Shown here piece by piece: positions 1-5,754 of a stretch of DNA of 9,028 nt. This stretch comes from Piscirickettsiaceae bacterium (GTDB lineage Bacteria > Pseudomonadota > Gammaproteobacteria > Nitrosococcales > Methylophagaceae). The notes beneath the pieces are model-generated. The model ran no database searches, was not told the origin of the DNA, and was given only the letters and a program-made list of their open reading frames with translations. The position numbers were made by a program, and so were the translations under genes. Position 1 is the first letter of the stretch; each line of letters starts with the position of its first letter. The stretch covers positions 1-9,028 of the forward strand of contig DAOUSV010000054.1 of assembly GCA_030627065.1 (NCBI GenBank), written 5' to 3'.

Positions 1-461
1 TAATGCACGTTATTGCTGCTAAAGCAGTGGCATTTAAAGAAGCAATGTTGCCAGAGTTTAAGACCTATCAACAACAAGTAGTTAAAAATGCCCGTGTAAT
101 GGCAGATATTTTTATGGCGCGTGGTTATGATGTGGTTTCTAAAGGAACTGATGATCACTTGTTCCTAGTTAGCTTTATTGAAGCTGGATTAACAGGTAAA
201 GAAGTGGATGCTTGGTTAGGTGAGTCAAATATCACTATCAACAAAAACTCAGTGCCTAATGATCCGCAATCACCGTTTGTAACATCGGGTATTCGTGTTG
301 GTACACCTGCAATAACAACTCGTGGCTTTAAAGAGAAAGAAAGCAAAGACTTAGCAACATGGATGTGCGACATTATTGATAGCCGTGGTGATGCGAAAGT
401 GATGGCAGATGTTAAAGCGAAAGCATTAGCTGTTTGTCAGAACCTTCCTGTGTATTCATAA
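1..461 (+). CDS. glyA: Serine hydroxymethyltransferase, C-terminal part (5' end outside window)
   Basis: This is the last third of GlyA, the cytoplasmic PLP enzyme that interconverts serine and glycine and loads tetrahydrofolate with a one-carbon unit. The frame is open from the left edge; the two bases before the first ATG fit a Leu codon, as in the family's PLMHVIA stretch, so that ATG is internal and not the start. About 152 of the usual 415-420 residues are present. Recognisable C-terminal landmarks are MHVIAAKAVAFKEA, the TDDHLFLV strand, LTGKEVD, NSVPNDPQSPFVTSGIRVGTPA and the final PVYS, all close to E. coli GlyA as I remember it. The catalytic PLP lysine lies upstream of the window. 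The gene is followed 12 bp later by nrdR, a common gammaproteobacterial arrangement. Identification is very secure. Confidence 0.97.
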   Translation, partial: MHVIAAKAVAFKEAMLPEFKTYQQQVVKNARVMADIFMARGYDVVSKGTDDHLFLVSFIEAGLTGKEVDAWLGESNITINKNSVPNDPQSPFVTSGIRVGTPAITTRGFKEKESKDLATWMCDIIDSRGDAKVMADVKAKALAVCQNLPVYS

Positions 462-473
462 AACGAGCTGACG

Positions 474-947
474 ATGCGTTGTCCATTTTGTGGTGCTGCT
501 GATTCAAAGGTGATTGATTCTCGCCTTTCTACCGAAGGTGATTCAATTCGCCGTCGTCGTAGCTGTGTCGAATGTAATGAACGCTTTACTACTTATGAAA
601 CGGCTGAACTCACCTTGCCGAGATTGATCAAAAGTGATCAATCTCGCGCTGTTTTTTCAGAAGATAAATTACGAGCAGGTTTCTTAAAAGCGCTAGAAAA
701 ACGCCCAGTAAGTATTGATGCAGTTGATGCCGCCGTAAAAGGTATTGTTCGACAATTGATTGCAACAGGCGAACGTGAAGTTGAAAGTCGTTTAGTTGGT
801 GAATGGGTGATGGATGCCTTGCGAGAGCTAGATAAAGTGGCTTATGTACGTTTTGCATCGGTATATCGTAGCTTTCAAGATATCAGCGAGTTTCGTGAAG
901 AAATTGAACGCATGGAAAATCAATCTGACCAACAAGAGTCATCATAA
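474..947 (+). CDS. nrdR: Transcriptional repressor NrdR
   Basis: NrdR is the nucleotide-sensing repressor of ribonucleotide reductase genes; it binds paired NrdR boxes and reads the ATP/dATP balance. At 157 residues it is slightly longer than the usual 145-155. The N-terminal zinc ribbon is clear, with CPFC (Cys3, Cys6) and CVEC (Cys31, Cys34) flanking the basic RRRRS segment, followed by RFTTYE. Residues about 49-139 form the ATP-cone, beginning LPRLIKSDQSRAVFSEDKL and ending near FASVYRSFQDISEF. The ATG at 474 has a weak GAG 6 bp upstream and lies 12 bp after glyA, so translation may be coupled. I saw no NrdR box in the window, so its targets are elsewhere. A strong hairpin followed by a T-run lies inside the gene at 619-656 and is listed separately. 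Confidence 0.96.
   Translation: MRCPFCGAADSKVIDSRLSTEGDSIRRRRSCVECNERFTTYETAELTLPRLIKSDQSRAVFSEDKLRAGFLKALEKRPVSIDAVDAAVKGIVRQLIATGEREVESRLVGEWVMDALRELDKVAYVRFASVYRSFQDISEFREEIERMENQSDQQESS
619..656 (+). other. Terminator-like hairpin inside nrdR
   Basis: Positions 619-630 (CGAGATTGATCA) and 635-646 (TGATCAATCTCG) are perfect 12-bp inverted repeats separated by AAAG. Six Ts follow at 652-657 after a 5-base gap (CGCTG). In shape it resembles an intrinsic terminator or attenuator, but it lies within the coding sequence (RLIKSDQSRAVF), is not very GC-rich, and the gap before the T-run is longer than ideal. Translating ribosomes should normally prevent it folding. The structure is seen directly; any termination is inference. 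Confidence 0.35.
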
Positions 948-956
948 GGTCGATTG

Positions 957-2057
957 ATGTCATTCGCTGAACAAACAATGGCGCGTGCTTTACAATTGGC
1001 TGAGCGCGGCCTGTATACAACGGCCCCTAATCCACGTGTTGGCTGTGTGATTGTTAAAGATGGCAATATCATCGGTGAAGGCTGGCATCAGCGAGCGGGT
1101 AACGCTCATGCCGAAGTTCATGCTCTTCAAGCAGCAGGTGATAAGGCTCAGGGGGCTGATTGTTATGTCACACTCGAACCTTGTAGTCATACCGGTCGAA
1201 CATCTCCTTGTGCTGATGCCTTAATTAAAGCCGGTGTGAAACGTGTTTATATCGCTATGCAAGATCCTAATCCATTAGTTTCCGGACAAGGTATTGCCAA
1301 GTTAGAACAAGCAGGCATTGAGGTTGAAGTAGGGATTCTAGAACAACAAGCCTATGACTTGAACAAAGGGTTTTGCCAGAGAATGCGAACGGGTAGACCT
1401 TATATCACCAGCAAAATTGCGATGAGTGTCGATGGGCGTACAGCAATGGCATCGGGTGAAAGTCAGTGGATAACCGGTGATGCGGCACGACAAGATGTAC
1501 AAAGACTACGGGCGAGAAGTTCAGCTATTTTAACCGGAATTGGTACTGTTTTAGCCGATGATCCGGCTTTAACTGTGCGACCTGAAGGTGATTGGTATCC
1601 CGCAGGACAGGCAGTAAGACAAGCACTAAGAGTGGTGGTGGATAGCCAGTTACAAATATCAAAAAAAGCTAAAATATTAGCCGATAATAACCCTGTGTTA
1701 GTCGTCACGTCTACTGACAATAGCTTAGGCGAATTAGCTGAAACAATTACGATAGCGGGCGATGGTGGGCATGTTAATTTGCCAGCACTGATGGTTGAAT
1801 TAGCAAAACGTGGCATTAACGAAGTGATGGTTGAAGCTGGCTCCGTATTGAATGGTGCATTATTGCAAGCAGGTTTGATCGATGAACTTGTTATATATAT
1901 GGCACCAAAATTAATGGGTGATGGAGCAAAAGGCTTGTTTCATCTACCTGAGTTAAACACCATGGCACAAAATATTGATTTAAAAATTACTGATATACGT
2001 GCTGTCGGTAGGGATTGGCGAATTAGTGCTGTTCCAGAATATTGTGAGGAAATTTAG
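957..2057 (+). CDS. ribD: Riboflavin biosynthesis deaminase/reductase RibD
   Basis: RibD is a cytoplasmic bifunctional enzyme: the N-terminal domain deaminates diamino-hydroxy-phosphoribosylaminopyrimidine and the C-terminal domain reduces the ribosyl side chain with NADPH. Counting from the ATG, the cytidine-deaminase-type zinc motif HAEVHAL sits at 51-57 (His51, Glu53), and PCSHTGRTSPC supplies Cys76 and Cys85. The reductase domain starts near residue 147 (RPYITSKIAMSVDGRTA) and includes GESQWITG and the LTGIGTVLADDPALTVR stretch, ending close to the C-terminus. Length is 366 residues, normal for the family. A TTG at 954 is also in frame, but AAGG at 946-949 stands 7 bp before the ATG at 957 and only 4 bp before the TTG, so I prefer the ATG. 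The ribosome site overlaps the nrdR stop codon. ribE follows 3 bp later. Confidence 0.96.
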   Translation: MSFAEQTMARALQLAERGLYTTAPNPRVGCVIVKDGNIIGEGWHQRAGNAHAEVHALQAAGDKAQGADCYVTLEPCSHTGRTSPCADALIKAGVKRVYIAMQDPNPLVSGQGIAKLEQAGIEVEVGILEQQAYDLNKGFCQRMRTGRPYITSKIAMSVDGRTAMASGESQWITGDAARQDVQRLRARSSAILTGIGTVLADDPALTVRPEGDWYPAGQAVRQALRVVVDSQLQISKKAKILADNNPVLVVTSTDNSLGELAETITIAGDGGHVNLPALMVELAKRGINEVMVEAGSVLNGALLQAGLIDELVIYMAPKLMGDGAKGLFHLPELNTMAQNIDLKITDIRAVGRDWRISAVPEYCEEI

Positions 2058-2060
2058 ACT

Positions 2061-2741
2061 ATGTTTACTGGCATTATTGCTGCTATTGGCAAGATTGAAA
2101 GCATTCAAGCACAAGGTGGTGATTTACGCCTTCACGTTAATACTCAAGACTTAGATTTAAGTGATGTTAAATTGGGTGATAGCGTGGCGATTAATGGTGT
2201 TTGTCTTACCGTTGTCGAACAAAAGCAGGCTGTATTAGGCTTTGATGTGTCGCGAGAAAGCTTAGACCGCACGAGCTTAGGTGCATTAGTACGTGGCTCA
2301 GAGATTAATCTTGAAAAAGCATTAGCCGTAGGCGACCGTCTAGGTGGACACTTTGTCAGTGGTCATGTTGATGGCTTAGGCGCAGTAATCTCGATGCAAG
2401 AATCTGCACGCTCAGTACAGTTTCGCTTTGAAGTACCTGCAGGGCTTGAACGTTATATTGCTGAAAAAGGGTCAATTTGTATTGATGGCACGAGTCTTAC
2501 TGTTAACAATGTGGCTGAGAATCAAAACCGTCATTCCCGCGCAGACGGGAATCTAGTCAATTGGTTTGAGGTTAATATTATTCCTCACACTATGCAGGAA
2601 ACAATCATGAGTCATTATCGTCAAGGCACTAAGGTGAACCTTGAAGTCGATTTAATTGCTCGCTATTTAGAACGCTTACTACCTAATCAACCATCAGGTA
2701 TTAGCCGAGAAACATTGCTACAAAATGGATTCATAAAATAA
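2061..2741 (+). CDS. ribE: Riboflavin synthase alpha chain with in-frame palindrome insertion
   Basis: Riboflavin synthase dismutates two 6,7-dimethyl-8-ribityllumazine molecules to riboflavin and acts as a homotrimer in the cytoplasm. The two tandem lumazine-binding barrels are visible: MFTGIIAAIG...VAINGVCLTVV...FDVSRESL (about 1-90) and GGHFVSGHVDG...ICIDGTSLTV...FEVNIIPHTM (about 95-190), then a C-terminal helix for trimerisation. Length is 226 residues against 213 for E. coli as I recall. The excess is explained by a loop at about 155-167 in the second barrel, encoded by a palindromic repeat (see 2523-2561). The E. coli loop between SLTI and FCV has 7 residues; here it has 20. GAGGA at 2046-2050 precedes the ATG by 10 bp. 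Both barrels are otherwise intact, so the enzyme is probably functional. In enterobacteria the gene is often called ribC or ribE. Confidence 0.95.
   Translation: MFTGIIAAIGKIESIQAQGGDLRLHVNTQDLDLSDVKLGDSVAINGVCLTVVEQKQAVLGFDVSRESLDRTSLGALVRGSEINLEKALAVGDRLGGHFVSGHVDGLGAVISMQESARSVQFRFEVPAGLERYIAEKGSICIDGTSLTVNNVAENQNRHSRADGNLVNWFEVNIIPHTMQETIMSHYRQGTKVNLEVDLIARYLERLLPNQPSGISRETLLQNGFIK
2523..2561 (+). repeat. Family A palindromic repeat inserted in frame in ribE
   Basis: The core palindrome is ATTCCCG (2533-2539) and CGGGAAT (2546-2552) around a 6-base loop. The 26-base unit 2528-2553 matches the intergenic unit at 4995-5020 at 21 of 26 positions. Removing 39 bp (2523-2561) restores a 7-residue loop like that of E. 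coli riboflavin synthase and leaves AAT on both sides (2520-2522 and 2559-2561), compatible with a 3-bp target duplication. The element contributes 13 codons, including RHSRADGNL, with no stop. The exact borders are inferred. Confidence 0.7.
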
Positions 2742-3850
2742 TGAAATTAAACAGTACTGCTGAAATAATTGACGATCTTAAACAAGGCAAAATCGTTATT
2801 ATCATGGATGATGAAGATCGTGAAAACGAAGGTGATCTTGTGATGGCGGCAGAATGCGTCACCGCAGAAGCTATCAACTTTATGGCACGTTTTGGACGAG
2901 GTTTAATTTGTTTAACCTTGACCGAACAACGCTGTAAACAACTACGTCTACCTTTGATGGTGATAGATAATCAAGCAGCATATTCAACTAATTTCACCGT
3001 ATCTATCGAAGCGGCAGAAGGTGTAACAACTGGTATTTCAGCCGCTGATCGTGCCGTAACAATTTTGGCGGCAGTAAACCCTGATGCTAAAGCTGAAGAT
3101 GTGGTTCAACCAGGGCATATTTTCCCTGTTAAAGCACAATTAGGCGGCGTATTAACTCGAGCAGGGCATACCGAAGCAGGTTGTGATTTAGCACAGTTGG
3201 CAGGAAAAGATCCTTCCTCTGTTATTGTAGAAATTCTTAATGAAGATGGCACTATGGCGCGCCGTCCGGATTTAGAAAAGTTTGCTGAAACACATCAATT
3301 AAAAATTGGCACAATTGCTGATTTAATTAGCTATCGTCTTGAAAATGAAATGACGGTACAGCGTCTATCGCAATGTAAGATGCCGACAGAATACGGTGAT
3401 TTCCAGCTTTATAGTTTTCAAGACACCGTCAATGGTCAAGTGCATTTAGCCATGGTTGTGGGTGACATTGATAGCGATGAAGAAACCTTGGTTCGAGTTC
3501 ATATGGCGGATCCTTTGGGCGATTTATTAGGGGCGACACGCGAGCCAACACAATGGCCACTGAATAAAGTGATGACGCAAATCCAACAAGCGGGAAAAGG
3601 TATCTTAGTTGTATTACGTCAACCAGAACAGAATAAGAACTTAGCTGAAAAAATTGAGCGTTATCAACAACAAGACAGCGGTGATACAGCCTCTACAGCA
3701 AAGTCAGGCTGGGATCTAAGAACATTTGGTGTCGGCGCTCAAATTCTAGCAGATTTAGGGGTAAAAAAGATGAGAGTGACGGGCACGCCAACAAAATTAA
3801 CGGGCTTGTCAGGCTTTGGTCTTGAGCTTGTTGGCTATGCTGAAGGCTAA
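2741..3850 (+). CDS. ribB: 3,4-dihydroxy-2-butanone-4-phosphate synthase fused to degenerate GTP cyclohydrolase II domain
   Basis: The N-terminal half (about 1-203) is DHBP synthase, which makes the four-carbon unit of riboflavin from ribulose 5-phosphate. It shows the acidic DDEDRENEGDL loop at 23-33, the substrate-binding STNFTVSIEA segment, and HIFPV...GVLTRAGHTEA with His126, His143 and Glu145. The C-terminal half (about 205-369) has the GTP cyclohydrolase II fold: GDFQLYSF, VRVHMADPLGDLLG, QQAGKGILVVL, WDLRTFGVGAQIL and GFGLELV. The zinc cysteines of true RibA (after VRVHSECLTGD and in the RCDCG stretch) are absent, replaced by MADPLGDLLGATREP, and QEGRGIGL has become QAGKGILV, so cyclohydrolase activity is very unlikely. 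This is the RibBX type of protein. The ATG overlaps the last base of the ribE stop and has only a weak GGA site, which points to translational coupling. A functional RibA must lie elsewhere. Confidence 0.94.
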   Translation: MKLNSTAEIIDDLKQGKIVIIMDDEDRENEGDLVMAAECVTAEAINFMARFGRGLICLTLTEQRCKQLRLPLMVIDNQAAYSTNFTVSIEAAEGVTTGISAADRAVTILAAVNPDAKAEDVVQPGHIFPVKAQLGGVLTRAGHTEAGCDLAQLAGKDPSSVIVEILNEDGTMARRPDLEKFAETHQLKIGTIADLISYRLENEMTVQRLSQCKMPTEYGDFQLYSFQDTVNGQVHLAMVVGDIDSDEETLVRVHMADPLGDLLGATREPTQWPLNKVMTQIQQAGKGILVVLRQPEQNKNLAEKIERYQQQDSGDTASTAKSGWDLRTFGVGAQILADLGVKKMRVTGTPTKLTGLSGFGLELVGYAEG

Positions 3851-3855
3851 TAAAA

Positions 3856-4989
3856 TTGAACAATAAACATATTGTCATTATTGCTGGTGAAGCATCGGGT
3901 GATGCCCATGCAGGTCGAATGATTGCTGAATTAAAACAGCTAGACCCAACAATTCGAGTCAGAGGTATTGGTGGAGATAATATGCGTGCTGCTGGTGCAG
4001 AGATTGATGTTGATTTCTCTGAATTAGCTGTAATGGGCTTGATTGAAGTATTAAAACGTTACCGCCAAATTAAAAAGATATTTAATGAAATGGTTGCTAG
4101 ACTTAAATCTGATCCCCCCGATTTATTAGTGCTAGTCGATTATCCTGGATTTAACTTAAAGCTAGCGAAACAAGCTAAAAAACTAGGTATTCCAGTACTT
4201 TATTATATCAGCCCGAAAGTGTGGGCCTGGCGAGCAGGGCGAGTCAAAAAAATTAAACAAGTCGTTGATAAAATGGCAGTGCTATTTCCATTTGAAGTAC
4301 CTATTTATGAGCAAGCGGGCGTAGCGGTAAACTGTGTTGGTCATCCCTTAGTTGATGCAGTAAAAAGAACACTAAGCCTTGAACAAGCCAAAATACAATT
4401 TGAACTAGACCCTGAGCGTCGTGTGATTGGCTTATTTCCCGGTAGCCGTCGTAGTGAGGTTGAAACCTTACTGCCTATTATGATTAAAGCTGCAGAACAG
4501 CTTAGCCAGCAGCATACGAAACTTGAGTTTGTTATGCCCTTGGCACAGGGCTTAGATAAGACAATTGTTGAACCATTATTAACTCAGTCTAACGTGCCAG
4601 TTAAACTTATATCGGGTGATTTTTATCAACTGACCTCGGCTTGTGACGCCATTATTGCCGCATCAGGCACTGTCACATTAGAAATTGCCTTATTAGCCGT
4701 GCCACACTTTATTACTTATCGTGTTGCACCAGTCTCATATAGCATTCTAAGTCGGTTTATTCTGATCCCCTATGTCGGTCTATGTAATATCGTCACTGGC
4801 AAAGTATTAATCAAAGAACTACTGCAAGATGACGTAACGGCAGAACGGTTAGCTAAAGAAATAGCAGCACTACTGAATGACCCAAAGAGCAAAGAAAAAG
4901 CCGAAACAATTCGCCAACAAGTTTTGAGTGCATTAGGCCCAAGTGGCGGTGCAAAAAATGCAGCACAACAAATTATTGATATGTTGTAA
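3856..4989 (+). CDS. lpxB: Lipid-A-disaccharide synthase LpxB
   Basis: LpxB is a peripheral inner-membrane GT19 glycosyltransferase that joins UDP-2,3-diacylglucosamine and lipid X to form the lipid A disaccharide. The 377 residues match the family (about 380). Family stretches are IIAGEASGDAHAGRMI at 8-23, VMGLIEVL at 59-66, VDYPGFN at 94-100, YYISPKVWAWR at 116-126, the GHPLVDAV segment at 162-169, FPGSRRSEV at 194-202 and the late SGTVTLEIALL nucleotide-sugar region. The start is TTG at 3856: the frame has a stop at 3841 and no ATG until codon 22, inside the conserved N-terminus. GAAGG at 3842-3846, within the last codons of the preceding gene, lies 9 bp upstream. In many gammaproteobacteria lpxB follows lpxD-fabZ-lpxA; here it follows the riboflavin genes instead. 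Confidence 0.95.
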   Translation: MNNKHIVIIAGEASGDAHAGRMIAELKQLDPTIRVRGIGGDNMRAAGAEIDVDFSELAVMGLIEVLKRYRQIKKIFNEMVARLKSDPPDLLVLVDYPGFNLKLAKQAKKLGIPVLYYISPKVWAWRAGRVKKIKQVVDKMAVLFPFEVPIYEQAGVAVNCVGHPLVDAVKRTLSLEQAKIQFELDPERRVIGLFPGSRRSEVETLLPIMIKAAEQLSQQHTKLEFVMPLAQGLDKTIVEPLLTQSNVPVKLISGDFYQLTSACDAIIAASGTVTLEIALLAVPHFITYRVAPVSYSILSRFILIPYVGLCNIVTGKVLIKELLQDDVTAERLAKEIAALLNDPKSKEKAETIRQQVLSALGPSGGAKNAAQQIIDML

Positions 4990-4994
4990 ATGTT

Positions 4995-5020
4995 CCGTCA
5001 TTCTCGCGAAAGCGGGAACC
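4995..5020 (+). repeat. Family A palindromic repeat, intergenic copy
   Basis: TTCTCGC (5001-5007) pairs with GCGGGAA (5012-5018), with one T/G wobble, around a GAAA tetraloop and preceded by CCGTCA. It begins 6 bp after the lpxB stop. It matches the copy inside ribE at 21 of 26 positions. This CGTCATTCCCGCG-type palindrome is, from memory, widespread as a dispersed repeat in several proteobacteria. Confidence 0.75.
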
Positions 5021-5046
5021 CATGGGTAGTAAATCGAAGGACGGAA

Positions 5047-5069
5047 GTTGGGTTGAAACCCAACCTACA
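5047..5069 (+). repeat. Family B REP-like hairpin, single copy
   Basis: The hairpin is GTTGGGT-TGAA-ACCCAAC (5047-5064) followed by the tail CTACA. It is the same family, in the same orientation, as the unit at 5729-5751, and inverted relative to 5681-5703. The conserved CCTACA tail next to an imperfectly conserved stem is what one expects of REP sequences moved by RAYT enzymes; no RAYT gene is in the window. Confidence 0.7.
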
Positions 5070-5118
5070 GATTATTAATGGTTACAAAGTCCAAATTATT
5101 TTTATACGAGTTTTATAA

Positions 5119-5685
5119 ATGACAAAACTAATTGCAGGCGTTGATGAAGTAGGGCGTGGCCCATTAGCAGGGCCAGTGGTTACTGCTGCAGTGATACTTG
5201 ACCCTAACAAGCCCATTGAAGGCTTAAATGACTCAAAGAAATTAAGCGAAAAACGTCGGGAACAACTAGCGCCTATAATCAAACAAAATGCCTTAGCATG
5301 GTCATTAGGCCGAGCTGAAGTCGAAGAAATCGATCAAATAAACATCTTGCAAGCGACATTGCTTGCCATGAAACGAGCTGTTGAAGGCTTAGAAATTCAG
5401 CCAAGTCATGCTTTGGTCGATGGTAATAAAGCACCGGACTTAGCCTGTCCTGTCACAACTATTATCAAAGGTGATCAGTCTGAACCCGCCATTGCCGCCG
5501 CCTCAATTTTGGCTAAAGTAGCGAGAGATAATGAAATGGTTGAAATGGACAAAAAATACCCCGGATATGGCCTTGCCCAGCATAAAGGTTATCCCACCAA
5601 ACAACACCAACAAGCCCTGCTTGATTTAGGTGTCACAGAAATACACCGTAAATCTTTTAAGCCCGTAAAGTTAGCAATGCTGTAG
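5119..5685 (+). CDS. rnhB: Ribonuclease HII
   Basis: RNase HII cleaves RNA in RNA/DNA hybrids and starts removal of single ribonucleotides from DNA, using two metal ions. All four expected acidic catalytic residues are visible: Asp9 and Glu10 in AGVDEVGRGPLAGPV, Asp101 in HALVDGNK and Asp137 in ILAKVARDNEM. The conserved GYGLAQHKGYPTKQH segment is near the C-terminus. The 188 residues are normal for the short bacterial type. The ATG at 5119 has only a weak CGAG 8 bp upstream. Adjacency to lpxB is a classic gammaproteobacterial pairing. The TAG stop at 5683-5685 lies within the first arm of a family B repeat, so insertion of the repeat may have supplied or replaced the original stop codon. Confidence 0.96.
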   Translation: MTKLIAGVDEVGRGPLAGPVVTAAVILDPNKPIEGLNDSKKLSEKRREQLAPIIKQNALAWSLGRAEVEEIDQINILQATLLAMKRAVEGLEIQPSHALVDGNKAPDLACPVTTIIKGDQSEPAIAAASILAKVARDNEMVEMDKKYPGYGLAQHKGYPTKQHQQALLDLGVTEIHRKSFKPVKLAML

Positions 5686-5751
5686 GTTAGGTTTTAACCC
5701 AACAGTGGACTTTTAATAAAGTCCCAAAGTTGAACTGAAGTTCAACCTACA
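5681..5751. repeat. REPIN-like inverted pair of family B repeats between convergent genes
   Basis: Outer arms TGTAGGTT (5681-5688) and AACCTACA (5744-5751) are perfect inverted repeats. Inside are three hairpins. The left unit pairs 5686-5693 with 5696-5703 with one mismatch. The middle one is GGACTTT-TAAT-AAAGTCC (5707-5724). The right one is GTTGAAC-TGAA-GTTCAAC (5729-5746). The two outer units are the same repeat in opposite orientation, the arrangement called BIME or REPIN. The element covers the rnhB stop and ends 3 bp before the complement of the regulator gene's stop, so it may act as a two-way transcript end or mRNA stabiliser. That role is inference. Confidence 0.7.
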
Positions 5752-5754
5752 ATG

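Larger units (their letters stand above)
4990..5118 (+). other. lpxB-rnhB intergenic region with two palindromic repeats
   Basis: This 129-bp gap is the largest in the rightward gene run. It holds a family A unit near its left end and a family B unit in its middle; both are listed separately. Between them lies CCCATGGG (5019-5026), itself a palindrome. No T-run follows either hairpin, so neither looks like a classical intrinsic terminator. The last 48 bp before rnhB are AT-rich. I could not define a convincing promoter there. Confidence 0.6.

Noticed and set aside
954..956. TTG as the ribD start
   Set aside because: The ATG three bases later has better spacing from AAGG at 946-949.
1463..1816. 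Minus-strand 117-codon frame inside ribD
   Set aside because: It is antisense to the RibD reductase domain, with low-complexity composition typical of a shadow frame.
2058..2745. FMN riboswitch controlling riboflavin genes
   Set aside because: The gaps in the rib gene run are 3 bp or less, and no RFN-type leader is visible anywhere in the window.
4995..5069. CRISPR array or intrinsic terminator
   Set aside because: The two palindromes are of different families with no regular spacing, and neither is followed by a T-run.
5082..5282. Minus-strand 66-codon frame over the start of rnhB
   Set aside because: It lies opposite strongly conserved RNase HII sequence and has no ribosome site or recognisable features.
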